Notes: a model not told the origin generated them from the letters alone. DNA of 64,000 bases from Pseudomaricurvus albidus (GCF_018863235.1 NZ_JAHKRS010000007.1:124001-188000); one strand, 5' to 3'. Shown: positions 37,323-44,281, counted from the first letter of the stretch. Made by a program: numbers and translations.

Positions 37323-38204
37323 TTATTCTTTCCAGTCCTTAAATTGCTGCAATAAGTAATCAATGGCCAGTCGCGCACGCATGGGTAAAAAACGTCGATT
37401 TTGATAGACGATCCAACTGGTAATACCGTGGCTCCAGTAATCCCGTAAAATCGGTTTTAACTTACCGTTACTAATCGATTGTTCAAAACTACTGGCTGGC
37501 ATATAGGCTATCCCCATACCTTGCTCACAGGCTTGCAAAACCACATTGCCATTATTTGAACGCCAGGCACTCGCCACTTTTACCTCAAAGCTTTGCTGAT
37601 TTTCTTCAAATAACCAATGGTCGTTATTGGTTAGTAAGCACTTGTGGTGTTTTAACTCCTTTGGGTGCATGGGCTCGCCAAATTGATTGAGATACTCCGG
37701 ACTGGCCGCCGCCATTAAATGGCGCTGCACGAGACGCCGCGCGACCAAACCAGAATCTTTCAAGCGGCCATAGCGAATCGCAAAGTCAAAACCTTCTTCC
37801 ACAAAATTCACCATACGGCTATTAAAATCCATTTCGATGGATAGCTCTGGGTGAGATTTGGCAAACTGCATCAGGCACGGTGCAATAAACTGCTCCGCAA
37901 AGGTGCCCGCAGCGCTCACTTTTAATGTGCCGGTTAACTTGATGCTCTCATCGGATACCGATTCATCGGCTTGCAGTAAACCGTCAATCAGCTCGCGGCA
38001 TTGGGTGTAATAGCGCTCGCCGGCATCAGTCAGGCTCACCTTGCGAGTGGTGCGGGCCAATAACTGCACGCCCAGGCGTTCTTCCAGGCGCGCAACCTGA
38101 CGGCTCACATGGCTGGTGGATGCGTCTAATTGCTTGGCTGCAGCCGAAAATCCCTGGGCTTCGGCAACCGCTACAAATTCCTGAATACCTTCAAAGTTGC
38201 TCAT
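37323..38204 (-). CDS. LysR-family transcriptional regulator
   Basis: 293 residues from ATG 38204 (an upstream in-frame codon at 38258 adds 18 unlikely residues). HTH: IQEFVAVAEAQGFSAAAKQLDASTSHVSRQVARLEERLGVQLL, then the effector domain with DFAIRYGRLKDSGLVARRL, typical of the large group of LysR proteins beside oxidoreductase or hydrolase genes. Divergent from the DJ-1/PfpI gene with a T-N11-A dyad at 38244 between them, so it likely controls that gene and itself. Confidence 0.9.
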   Translation of the reverse strand: MSNFEGIQEFVAVAEAQGFSAAAKQLDASTSHVSRQVARLEERLGVQLLARTTRKVSLTDAGERYYTQCRELIDGLLQADESVSDESIKLTGTLKVSAAGTFAEQFIAPCLMQFAKSHPELSIEMDFNSRMVNFVEEGFDFAIRYGRLKDSGLVARRLVQRHLMAAASPEYLNQFGEPMHPKELKHHKCLLTNNDHWLFEENQQSFEVKVASAWRSNNGNVVLQACEQGMGIAYMPASSFEQSISNGKLKPILRDYWSHGITSWIVYQNRRFLPMRARLAIDYLLQQFKDWKE

Positions 38205-38243
38205 GGTGCGGGTTTTACCTTGTTGAGGTCTCAATGGGTAATT

Positions 38244-38259
38244 ATTGCAGTATAGCAAT
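38244..38259. promoter_or_regulatory. Candidate LysR operator (T-N11-A dyad)
   Basis: ATTGCAGTATAGCAAT has perfect 5-base arms with T-N11-A spacing, the classical LysR box form. It lies 40 bases before the LysR start and about 125 bases before the divergent DJ-1/PfpI gene. Confidence 0.6.
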
Positions 38260-38384
38260 AGTCATTTGATAAATTCAGGGATTATTATCAGTTCAGCCAT
38301 AAACTAAACTGCTCATGTGTTTGAAACGAGAGCGGCTGTAGCACCTACAGCGCCTTTAAATATCACTGAGAAAGGAGGTTTCTC

Positions 38385-39071
38385 ATGAGCAAGATACTCA
38401 TTCTGGTAACCAACCACGCAACACTGGGCGAAACGGACGAAGCGAACGGTACCTTCGCCCCCGAGCTAACCCATGCCCTGCACGAAATCATCAACGCAGG
38501 TCATGACTACGATCTTGTCTCCATTAAAGGTGGTGAAGCCCCCCTGTATGGCACCGACATGGAAGGGGACGAGATCAACAACAAAATCCTTGCGGATGAG
38601 ACCTTCCAGAATCGTATCAACAACACGATCCCGGTCAGCCAAATTAACGTCGATGACTACGCTGGCATCTTCTATCCCGGTGGCTTTGGTCTGCTGACCG
38701 ATCTGGCAAGTAACGATGACGTCGCCAGGCTAACGGCCAAACATTACGAAGGCGGTGGTGTGTTGTCAGCGGTATGTCACGGCCCCGCGGGTCTGTTGCC
38801 CGTGAAGCTGAGCGATGGCGAACCACTGCTTTCAAAAATCAAGGTCACAGGCTTCACTCGTGAAGAAGAAGTGGACTATGGCACCATTGATAAAATCCCT
38901 TTCTTATTGGAAGAATCCTTGGCGCGTACCGCGAGAAACTACAGCAAAACCCAACCATGGGGTGAATACGTAGTTCAAGACAGTCGCGTGATTACGGGTC
39001 AAAACCCGGCCAGCGCCGGAGCCGTGGGTAAAGCCTTGGTAGAAGCACTAAAGGAAAAGCAAACTGCGTAA
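38385..39071 (+). CDS. DJ-1/PfpI family protein (glyoxalase III / HchA-like)
   Basis: 228 residues of the class I glutamine-amidotransferase-like fold. The nucleophile-elbow cysteine C131 lies in SAVCHGPAGLL, with the supporting Glu in ETDEANGTFAPEL near the N-terminus, and GGFGLLTDLASN is typical. These proteins detoxify methylglyoxal without cofactor or act as chaperones; which applies here cannot be decided. Very strong ribosome site (GAAAGGAGG). Divergent from its probable LysR regulator and ended by a terminator at 39136. Confidence 0.88.
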   Translation: MSKILILVTNHATLGETDEANGTFAPELTHALHEIINAGHDYDLVSIKGGEAPLYGTDMEGDEINNKILADETFQNRINNTIPVSQINVDDYAGIFYPGGFGLLTDLASNDDVARLTAKHYEGGGVLSAVCHGPAGLLPVKLSDGEPLLSKIKVTGFTREEEVDYGTIDKIPFLLEESLARTARNYSKTQPWGEYVVQDSRVITGQNPASAGAVGKALVEALKEKQTA

Positions 39072-39135
39072 ACTTACGTGTTTAAACCTTGGCGTATAAA
39101 CCCAAGACTGGCATGCTCTGGATATTTGCCAGAAT

Positions 39136-39169
39136 GAAAAAAGCCCGCTAACAATAGCGGGCTTTTTTT
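39136..39169 (+). terminator. Rho-independent terminator after DJ-1/PfpI gene
   Basis: Stem AAAAAAGCCCGCTA / TAGCGGGCTTTTTT with an ACAA loop, 65 bases after the stop codon. Confidence 0.93.
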
Positions 39170-39569
39170 ATGCTTGATTTAATGATCATTAATAGAGGGC
39201 GTGCCTGTTTAATGCATAGCTGCCATTTGCATTGTCAATTTTATTTACACTTGTGTGGTTCCGATTGTTTATGCTGTGACAGTACGATTGGTTGCATACT
39301 TACAGTTATATGCAGGCTCCCATTAAGTCTCAGTGTTTATTAATAATTTAAAATAACTATATGCATTCTTTTGCTTAATGTCTTTCAGTTGTAAAAACTT
39401 TTAAACACAGCTCTAGTTAGTACCATGGTCTGAAACTTGCCTGTCCATCGATTGTTTAAATTTTGCGTGTCTGCAATTCATCATTGGCAATGACTGGCTT
39501 GTGGTTGCGTAAGTTCAATTTACTGTTCAGAGGTAACTGAATTTTCACAGCAATCGAGAGTGGTTACGT
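39170..39569. other. Intergenic region, no gene seen
   Basis: About 400 AT-rich bases with no open frame of note, presumably the promoter region of the PEP-CTERM gene. No palindrome or repeat stands out. Confidence 0.5.
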
Positions 39570-40232
39570 ATGAAACCAATAACATCGGCAACAAAGAGAC
39601 TAAAATTTCTATGGTTAAGTGTTTTGTGGGTAGGGTGTGTTATCAGTGGTCCGGCAAAAGCGGGGATTATTATTGACTCCATTACCGCATCTTTTGAGGG
39701 GGGAGCCGCGTTTTTCAGGTTAAACTTTGATGATACAGAGTATGGTCCATTGCCCTACGGCCCTGGAGACATTGATCTGAATACCGTTACCAGTATTGAC
39801 TGGCGCTTTCCTGCATCTGCAGCGTCATCTCTTGATATCAGCATGAGTTATTTCACCAGTGGTTATGTTGGTGCATTCATTGACGAGACAGGAGAGGTAT
39901 CTATTACCAGTTTTTTTCTGAGATTCGAGAAAGGCGATTTCACGTCCCCGTTTGATTATTTTCTCGATATCACCAATGACGACTTGTATGTGAGTTACTG
40001 TGGACCATTTGACTGTGATCTTCCAACAACACGAAGATGGGGTGCCGTATCCGAAGATAATACGATTGTGAGCAAGTATTCAGTGGTTTCTCGAGAGGCG
40101 CCGCCACCGACTTCAGAAGTCCCAGAGCCTGCAACCCTGGCCATCTTACTGCTGGGATTGCTGGGGATGATGTCCATTAGCCGCATGCAAAAAGACGGTG
40201 TAGCCGCTGGGACAGTCGTCCATCAAGGATAA
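39570..40232 (+). CDS. PEP-CTERM sorting-domain exported protein
   Basis: 220 residues: signal peptide (LKFLWLSVLWVGCVISGPAKA, cut near AKA-GIII), a beta-rich middle of about 150 residues with a cysteine pair (SYCGPFDCD), then a PEP-CTERM tripartite tail: V184-P-E-P-A-T, a hydrophobic stretch (LAILLLGLLGMMSI) and a basic patch (SRMQK). Family knowledge: exosortase (XrtA/EpsH type) processes such tails, usually in genomes making exopolysaccharide. The tail continues 14 residues beyond the basic residue, longer than usual. No exosortase gene is in this window. The middle domain is not recognised. Confidence 0.8.
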   Translation: MKPITSATKRLKFLWLSVLWVGCVISGPAKAGIIIDSITASFEGGAAFFRLNFDDTEYGPLPYGPGDIDLNTVTSIDWRFPASAASSLDISMSYFTSGYVGAFIDETGEVSITSFFLRFEKGDFTSPFDYFLDITNDDLYVSYCGPFDCDLPTTRRWGAVSEDNTIVSKYSVVSREAPPPTSEVPEPATLAILLLGLLGMMSISRMQKDGVAAGTVVHQG

Positions 40233-40270
40233 AAGGCGACGATTAAAATAACACGGTAAAGGTGACCACA

Positions 40271-40320
40271 GTAAAAGGTGACGGAGGGATTCAGTGTTAA
40301 CCCGTCCTGTCCGTCACCTC
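40271..40320. repeat. REP-like palindrome of the ACGGAGGGATT family
   Basis: GGTGACGGAGGGATTCA is followed by TTAACCCGTCC and the inverse TCCGTCACC. The same words occur at 43098-43115 and, inverted, at 44119-44136. Confidence 0.65.
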
Positions 40321-40395
40321 AATCGCCTCGCGCTCTATCACCTCGTCGATCACCCTGCGCCTGTCGAAGGGCAATAGCTCACAATTCACACCCCA

Positions 40396-40583
40396 CCGCT
40401 CGCCCTGAGCCTGTCGAAGGGCCACTCCCAAACAAGCAACATGCAGCTCCCACCCAGCCCGCTCACCCTGAGCCCGTCGAAGGGCCACTCCCAAACAAGC
40501 AACATGCAGCTCCCACCCAGCCCGCTCGCCCTGAGCCTGTCGAAGGGCCTCTCCCAAACAAGGATAACCCAGCTCAAACCCTC
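40396..40583. repeat. 63-bp tandem repeat, three units, with TTCGACAGGCTCAGG core
   Basis: Units begin at 40396, 40459 and 40522, exactly 63 bases apart, and the first two differ at only a few positions. Each holds the palindromic word CCCTGAGCCTGTCGAAGGGC, widespread between genes in proteobacteria. A partial copy precedes at about 40360. Open frames across it on both strands are by-products of the repeat. Confidence 0.88.
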
Positions 40584-40863
40584 GGCAGTGGATATCAAAC
40601 ACCCGACAACGCATATCAAACACTCAACGTCGGATCCCACACAGAGGATTGTGGGATACCAAACACCCGATCACCCATACGCGCAATGCAATACCGGGTC
40701 TTCCGAATGCGACATCGAGTCTTTCATAACCCGACATTGGGTCTCACGGATGGGGTCAGGGGATTCAAAAGACCCAATGCCGGGTCTTTTGAATGGAACA
40801 TCCTCTCTCGCACAACCGACATCGAGACTCTGCAATGGACGATCGAGTCTTTTATAGGGAACA
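40584..40863. repeat. Degenerate 21-bp-periodic segment
   Basis: Cut into 21-base steps, this stretch lines up on recurring words: GGATATCAAACACCCGA, then GGGTCTT-GAAT and ATCGAGTCTTT at the same phase. The phase runs on into the clean 21-bp array that follows. A perfect 8-base inverted repeat (ATCCCACA ... TGTGGGAT) lies at about 40634-40657. I see no gene here. Confidence 0.6.
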
Positions 40864-41010
40864 GGGGATACGCGGTATGGAATGGGGGATACGCTGTATA
40901 GGGCAGGGGATACGTTGTATAGGCTGGGGGATACGCTGTATAGGCTGGGGGATACGCTGTATGGGATAGCGGATACGCAGGATAGGCTGATGGATACGCC
41001 CTATGCGACC
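40864..41010. repeat. 21-bp tandem repeat, seven units
   Basis: Consensus GGGGATACGCTGTATAGGCTG; units start at 40864, 40885, 40906, 40927, 40948, 40969 and 40990 without any shift, with the last two degenerate. One forward frame reads as GDTLYRL heptads and one reverse frame as YPPAYTA heptads; neither has a ribosome site or known relative. Confidence 0.92.
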
Positions 41011-41050
41011 ACGCTATGCCGAAGGCCAATGCTCGACAACCCACAACCCC

Positions 41051-41176
41051 CCGTTCACCCTGAGCCTGTCGAAGGGCCTCTCCCCAACGAGCAACACGCA
41101 GCCCCCACCCAGCCCGATCATCCTGAGCTTGTCGAAGGGCCTCTCCCAAGCGAGGACGCCGCAGCTCAAGCTCTCG
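41051..41176. repeat. 63-bp repeat, second block of two units
   Basis: Units at 41051 and 41114, again exactly 63 bases apart, with the same CCCTGAGCCTGTCGAAGGGC core and flank as the block at 40396. Confidence 0.85.
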
Positions 41177-41239
41177 ACAGCGAGTGATTTCAGGAGGCTC
41201 ACCTCACTCAGAGCTTCGAACGCGGGTCTTCGGAATAGC

Positions 41240-41470
41240 CCGCCGAGCAAACATTCGGAGGATGCCGAGACTTTTTGCGAGGTGATCGAGTGATTTTTGG
41301 AGGCTGCCGAGTGTTTTTGCAAGCCCGCCGAAGAATTGAGCGAGGTGATCGAAGCTTTTTGGGAGCCCGTCGAAACTTTTAGCAAGGCCTTCGAGAGTTT
41401 TTGCTTCAATGCGGAGCGTTTGATATGCAAGGCCGACGCTCTGATCCCCGAAACCGACTCTTTAAAACCC
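41240..41470. repeat. 21-bp-periodic array, eleven degenerate units
   Basis: Eleven 21-base steps from 41240 share a GCCGAG--TTTTTGC-AG pattern (for example GATGCCGAGACTTTTTGCGA at 41261). In one forward frame every unit reads as a heptad xAExFxx (DAETFCE, AAECFCK, PAEELSE, VIEAFWE, PVETFSK), broken by one TGA in the second unit. The reverse frame is open throughout and reads as xxKxSxx heptads. Confidence 0.75.
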
Positions 41471-41946
41471 ACCTCCGGAGCTAACAAAGCCATTCACTTA
41501 TCTGATCAATAAGTGATCGAAGCTCTACCGTGCGTTGTCTCATCCCGCAAACAGGACAGTGCTTATTGTGGATAGCACAGTGGAAATTTTGGATGGTGGC
41601 AATGTATTCCCTCACAGTATTCTGTGCATGGAGTAACAACCTTAACCACTCAGAATTGCGTATTTAACGACAGATGACGGTTATTGGGATAAACGACCAT
41701 GAAAATATTTTAAATTCAGTTGGTTGCAGGTGTATTAACCTAATAAAATTGTTGTCAATTATTGGGGTTACGAGATTGGGTCGCTTTTTCCAAGAAAAAT
41801 AGTTAGTGTATCTACAGTTTAAGGAGTTGATGTATATGGATATTTCCTGCCTGCCAGTTGTATTTATCCTTCGAAAATTATAGCCAGCTGCTATTTGTAG
41901 ATTTGCATCAGGTCGTTTATTAAACTGTTATATCTAAGGATGGATA
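41471..41946. other. AT-rich intergenic region, no gene seen
   Basis: Nearly 480 bases with many stops in all frames. CTGTTATAT about 20 bases before the next start codon weakly recalls an integron recombination site core, but no fold-back partner is obvious. Confidence 0.4.
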
Positions 41947-42372
41947 ATGAAAAATTTCGTAAGATTTGTTGTTGCAACATTGATTATTGCAATAGTGTGG
42001 GTGGCTCTCGACTTTGCTTCCTGGTTCGGACTCGAAGCAATTTTTCGTGAATTTAAGATAAGGCCAACACTTTATTATGAAATTACCGAGGCTCTACGGC
42101 AGGGGCGGGCATCTCAACTTGATCATGTTTTCGGGCAGCTAATTACTGCAGGAATTTTTGTTGCTATCTATCAAGGGTTAATAAGCCCTAAAAAAATCAT
42201 TATTGCGATTGCGTATGGGTTTCTATTTGGCCTTATAGGGAAAATTGATGAAGGATCTTTTGCGTACACCTATGGAGCACTTAATGATCCACTATTGCTT
42301 CTTCGTGTGGTAGTCGCAGGTATCGAAGGTATTGTAGCAGGTATACTTATATCGCTAGTAATTAAGGAGTAG
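41947..42372 (+). CDS. Small four-helix membrane protein of unknown function
   Basis: 141 residues with four predicted membrane segments: FVRFVVATLIIAIVWVALDF, QLITAGIFVAIYQGLI, IIIAIAYGFLFGLIGKI and VVVAGIEGIVAGILISLVI. I do not recognise the family. AAGGATGGATA precedes the ATG. It ends 18 bases before an attC-like site, and the next small gene starts right after that site, which is the layout of integron gene cassettes. AT-rich compared with the core genes of this window, suggesting transfer. Confidence 0.7.
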   Translation: MKNFVRFVVATLIIAIVWVALDFASWFGLEAIFREFKIRPTLYYEITEALRQGRASQLDHVFGQLITAGIFVAIYQGLISPKKIIIAIAYGFLFGLIGKIDEGSFAYTYGALNDPLLLLRVVVAGIEGIVAGILISLVIKE

Positions 42373-42392
42373 CACATGGTTGTTCTGTATAG

Positions 42393-42476
42393 ATATAACA
42401 AGGTAGTGTTGTCGCCTTCGGCTGGGACAGCCATTCCGCTGGCGCTCCATGTCAGCCCCAAACTGCGGTGTTAGGA
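42393..42476. other. attC-like integron recombination site
   Basis: The left core-like ATATAAC is followed by AAGG, the right core-like GTTAGGA is preceded by AACTGCGGT, and the 84 bases between and including them contain imperfect fold-back words (GCTGGGACA against TGTCAGCCC). A gene stop lies 20 bases to the left and an ATG five bases to the right, as in gene cassettes. The right core deviates from GTTRRRY at its last base, and no integrase gene is in the window. Confidence 0.5.
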
Positions 42477-42480
42477 GTCT

Positions 42481-42804
42481 ATGGTGTGGATCGGTCTAAT
42501 GGTAATGTCACCAATTTTAGGTTTTTGTTCTTTGGTTTTCTTGATTGCAAAGGCCTTCGGTAAATTTCCGCCGGGAAAAGGGGCGGTAAGATACTCATTA
42601 CATTACTTAGGTGTTGTTATGTTAGTTGTCCCGTTCATTGCAGGAGTTGTAGTCTTTAGTAAGTTGTTTAGTATGTCGGGGGCCGGAGTTGGGGATACGC
42701 AAGCATGGGGTACTTTTATTGTACTGGGCGTATCAACTCCTCTATTTTTTGTGGGTCTTATATTGGCGGTAAGTTGTTCTGCTAGTGCCAGTCTTCACTC
42801 CTGA
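42481..42804 (+). CDS. Small membrane protein, cassette-like
   Basis: 107 residues with three hydrophobic segments (WIGLMVMSPILGFCSLVFLIA, LGVVMLVVPFIAGVVVFSKL, WGTFIVLGVSTPLFFVGLILAV). Family not recognised. The ATG comes five bases after the attC-like core, a typical cassette arrangement; no good ribosome site is seen apart from TTAGGAG 4-10 bases upstream, which itself overlaps the core. The stop is followed closely by a GGGGTCAGAGCCC hairpin and a broken transposase gene on the other strand. Confidence 0.6.
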   Translation: MVWIGLMVMSPILGFCSLVFLIAKAFGKFPPGKGAVRYSLHYLGVVMLVVPFIAGVVVFSKLFSMSGAGVGDTQAWGTFIVLGVSTPLFFVGLILAVSCSASASLHS

Positions 42805-42817
42805 AATTAAAGAAATT

Positions 42818-42845
42818 AAAATTAAAGGGGTCAGAGCCCTTTTAG
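42818..42845. repeat. GGGGTCAGA small hairpin, copy 1
   Basis: TTAAAGGGGTCAGAGCCCTT forms a 6-base stem AAAGGG / CCCTTT around GTCAGAG and runs into TTTA. It overlaps the stop codon of the transposase remnant on the other strand. Related copies: 43821, 44857 (inverted) and, weaker, 45788. Confidence 0.6.
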
Positions 42846-43030
42846 AGGCTTTCCCGTCGAGCTTGCCCGACTTTGCCTTGTGGTTGAGCCTCGGTTTGGT
42901 CTTTAAAATAATCATTTTCCAGAGGTGTTCCTGTTACCCAGAATTCGTAGATTTTTTTTATATCGTCTTCGGTGGATCGGCTGTTAAAAAATTCGAGATA
43001 AGAGATTGCTGCGGCAGAGCCTTTGCTGAG
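42842..43030 (-). pseudogene. RAYT/Y1 transposase, C-terminal remnant
   Basis: On the minus strand 62 codons stay open to a TAA and end in sequence typical of REP-associated tyrosine transposase C-termini: ...IYEFWVTGTPLENDYF, KDQTEAQPQGKVGQA, RRESL. I recall intact relatives reading GxERFxxQIEAxLGRxVGxxRRGRP, so several residues (I to T, LG to PQ) look decayed. The catalytic HUH domain is absent. Too short for a functional enzyme. Confidence 0.65.
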
Positions 43031-43056
43031 AGCTATTAAGTTACACCGTGCTATAA

Positions 43057-43093
43057 ATGGATTGCCGCGTCACTATCGTTCCTCGCAATGACG
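43057..43093. repeat. REP-like palindrome, right arm only (copy C)
   Basis: ATGGATTGCCGCGTCACTAT...CCTCGCAATGACG matches the right arm of copies A and B; the left arm is missing. It is preceded by ACACCGTGCTATAA, which also precedes copy D at 44171. Confidence 0.75.
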
Positions 43094-43097
43094 CGTA

Positions 43098-43115
43098 AAA
43101 GAGGACGGAGGGATT
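43098..43115. repeat. 18-bp inverted repeat, left copy
   Basis: AAAGAGGACGGAGGGATT, repeated perfectly in inverse orientation at 44119-44136. The two bracket about 1.0 kb that holds broken transposase ends and a P-loop NTPase gene. Confidence 0.85.
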
Positions 43116-43193
43116 CAATTTTAACCAGTCTTGCCTGTTCAGTTTAATTACGTAACTTTCATTTTCAGATATTATTAGCAAAAGGATCTTGCC

Positions 43194-43277
43194 ATGCCCG
43201 GACGGCCCAGAACGTATACCTCTGACATGCCTTATCATGTTGTGTGTAAATCTGAACCAACGGTAATGACCAGGTAG
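43194..43277 (+). pseudogene. RAYT/Y1 transposase, N-terminal remnant
   Basis: ATG followed by 26 codons, then TAG: begins MPGRPRTYTSDMPYHVVCKS. The pattern MPRxPRxxxPGxPYHVVxRGN is the start of REP-associated tyrosine transposases; here it loses the frame after HVV, before the catalytic HUH motif. The rest of the gene is replaced by unrelated sequence. Confidence 0.65.
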
Positions 43278-43331
43278 GTCAGAATAAAAGGGGGACGTCC
43301 CATACAGCAATGTGTTCATATGGAGTATGAC

Positions 43332-43820
43332 GTGAAGAAAATTCTAATATTTGGAAATTCAGGATCTGGAAAGTCAACTCTGTACCGAGAAATATCAATT
43401 GCTGATGATTTGCCTCATCTGGATTTAGATACTTTGGCTTGGCAGCCTACGAATCCGCCAGAGAGGAAGTCTCTGGCTGAGTCTGGAAAGGCGATAAAGG
43501 AATTTATATCGAATCACGAGAGTTGGGTTATAGAAGGTTGCTATACCGATCTGCTTGAAATTGCAGCTCCATATTCTAATGAAATTATTTACCTCAATTT
43601 ACCAATTGAGCTATGCATTAGAAATGCGAAAAATCGACCTTGGGAACCTCATAAATATGAATCAAAAGAGGCTCAGGACGCTAATCTTGAAATGTTGATC
43701 GAGTGGATAGGCCAGTATAATCAAAGGCAGGATTGTTTCTCACAGTCCGCTCATGAAGGTTTTTATACTCATTACGCTGGTAAAAAGACTGAGTATACGA
43801 GCAATGAAAGACACACATAA
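43332..43820 (+). CDS. P-loop NTPase (adenylate/shikimate-kinase-like, FlaR-like)
   Basis: 162 residues from GTG 43332, which has GGAG six bases before it; an ATG at 43320 gives four more residues. Walker A GNSGSGKST near the N-terminus, followed by HLDLDTLAWQP and the SWVIEGCYTDLL and IIYLNLPIELCIRNAKNRPWEP segments, as in small AAA_17/18 kinases often called 'DNA topology modulation protein'. The lid and C-terminal region are short. Lies alone within the inverted repeat pair 43098/44119 between two transposase remnants, so it was probably brought in by transfer. Substrate unknown. Confidence 0.78.
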   Translation: MKKILIFGNSGSGKSTLYREISIADDLPHLDLDTLAWQPTNPPERKSLAESGKAIKEFISNHESWVIEGCYTDLLEIAAPYSNEIIYLNLPIELCIRNAKNRPWEPHKYESKEAQDANLEMLIEWIGQYNQRQDCFSQSAHEGFYTHYAGKKTEYTSNERHT

Positions 43821-43845
43821 GAATTAAAGGGGTCAGGGCTTTTAT
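43821..43845. repeat. GGGGTCAGA small hairpin, copy 2
   Basis: GAATTAAAGGGGTCAGGGCT directly after the NTPase stop codon, continuing into TTTTAT. Related to copy 1 at 42818; could also act as a weak terminator. Confidence 0.5.
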
Positions 43846-44045
43846 CTCGCAGGTCCGTTTTAATAAACCGTAAATGAAAGATTTTTTAATTTTCATCGTG
43901 ACTTAATTAAATTCATGGGCTCAATCAGGGAGAGTAATTGATAAGTAAAAGAGGAAGGGTGGGGTTAATTTTTAACCATCCTTTTAGGAGAAGAGTATTT
44001 GAAGGGGATTCCGTGAGGTTGCGAATTATTATCAGCCAATAGGCC

Positions 44046-44120
44046 GAGCAGATTGAAGAAAAGTTGGGTAAGCTGGTTGGTGATGTGAGGCGCGGTAGAT
44101 CGCAGTTTGTTAAACGTTAA
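44046..44120 (+). pseudogene. RAYT/Y1 transposase, second C-terminal remnant
   Basis: 24 open codons ending in TAA read EQIEEKLGKLVGDVRRGR then SQFVKR, matching the ExIExxLGxxVGxxxRGR tail of REP-associated transposases. An in-frame TAG lies two codons before it, so the gene is dead. Its stop codon overlaps the right 18-bp inverted repeat. Confidence 0.55.
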
Positions 44121-44136
44121 TCCCTCCGTCCTCTTT
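44119..44136. repeat. 18-bp inverted repeat, right copy
   Basis: Exact inverse of AAAGAGGACGGAGGGATT at 43098-43115. Confidence 0.85.
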
Positions 44137-44170
44137 GACATTACAGTTGGACACCCTGGCAAGCTACACC

Positions 44171-44281
44171 GTGCTATAAATGGATAGCCCAGGCTACCCT
44201 CTCTTACCCTTGGGGTAATTCACCTTGTTGCCGCGTGGCCTAAAGCCCCTACTGTTGGCACTATCGTTCCTCGCAATGACG
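44171..44281. repeat. REP-like right arm interrupted by two insertions (copy D)
   Basis: Begins GTGCTATAAATGGAT and ends CACTATCGTTCCTCGCAATG like copy C, but about 43 extra bases after GGAT (which contain CTACCC ... GGGTAA) and about 22 extra bases after TGCCGCGT separate the parts. The intact relative is at 43051-43093. Confidence 0.65.

Noticed and set aside
40396-41470. Possible CRISPR array
   Set aside because: Repeats are contiguous or degenerate with no unique spacers of constant length, and no cas genes are nearby.
40278-41512. Several open frames of 70-207 codons on both strands across the repeat region
   Set aside because: They follow from repeats whose period is a multiple of three, have no ribosome sites or family resemblance, and overlap each other on both strands.
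41900-41946. Second attC or attI site before the first membrane-protein gene
   Set aside because: Only CTGTTATAT resembles a core; no matching left core or fold-back sequence could be seen.
43965-44162. 65-codon minus-strand frame
   Set aside because: Runs antisense through the RAYT remnant and the inverted repeat; no support as a gene.
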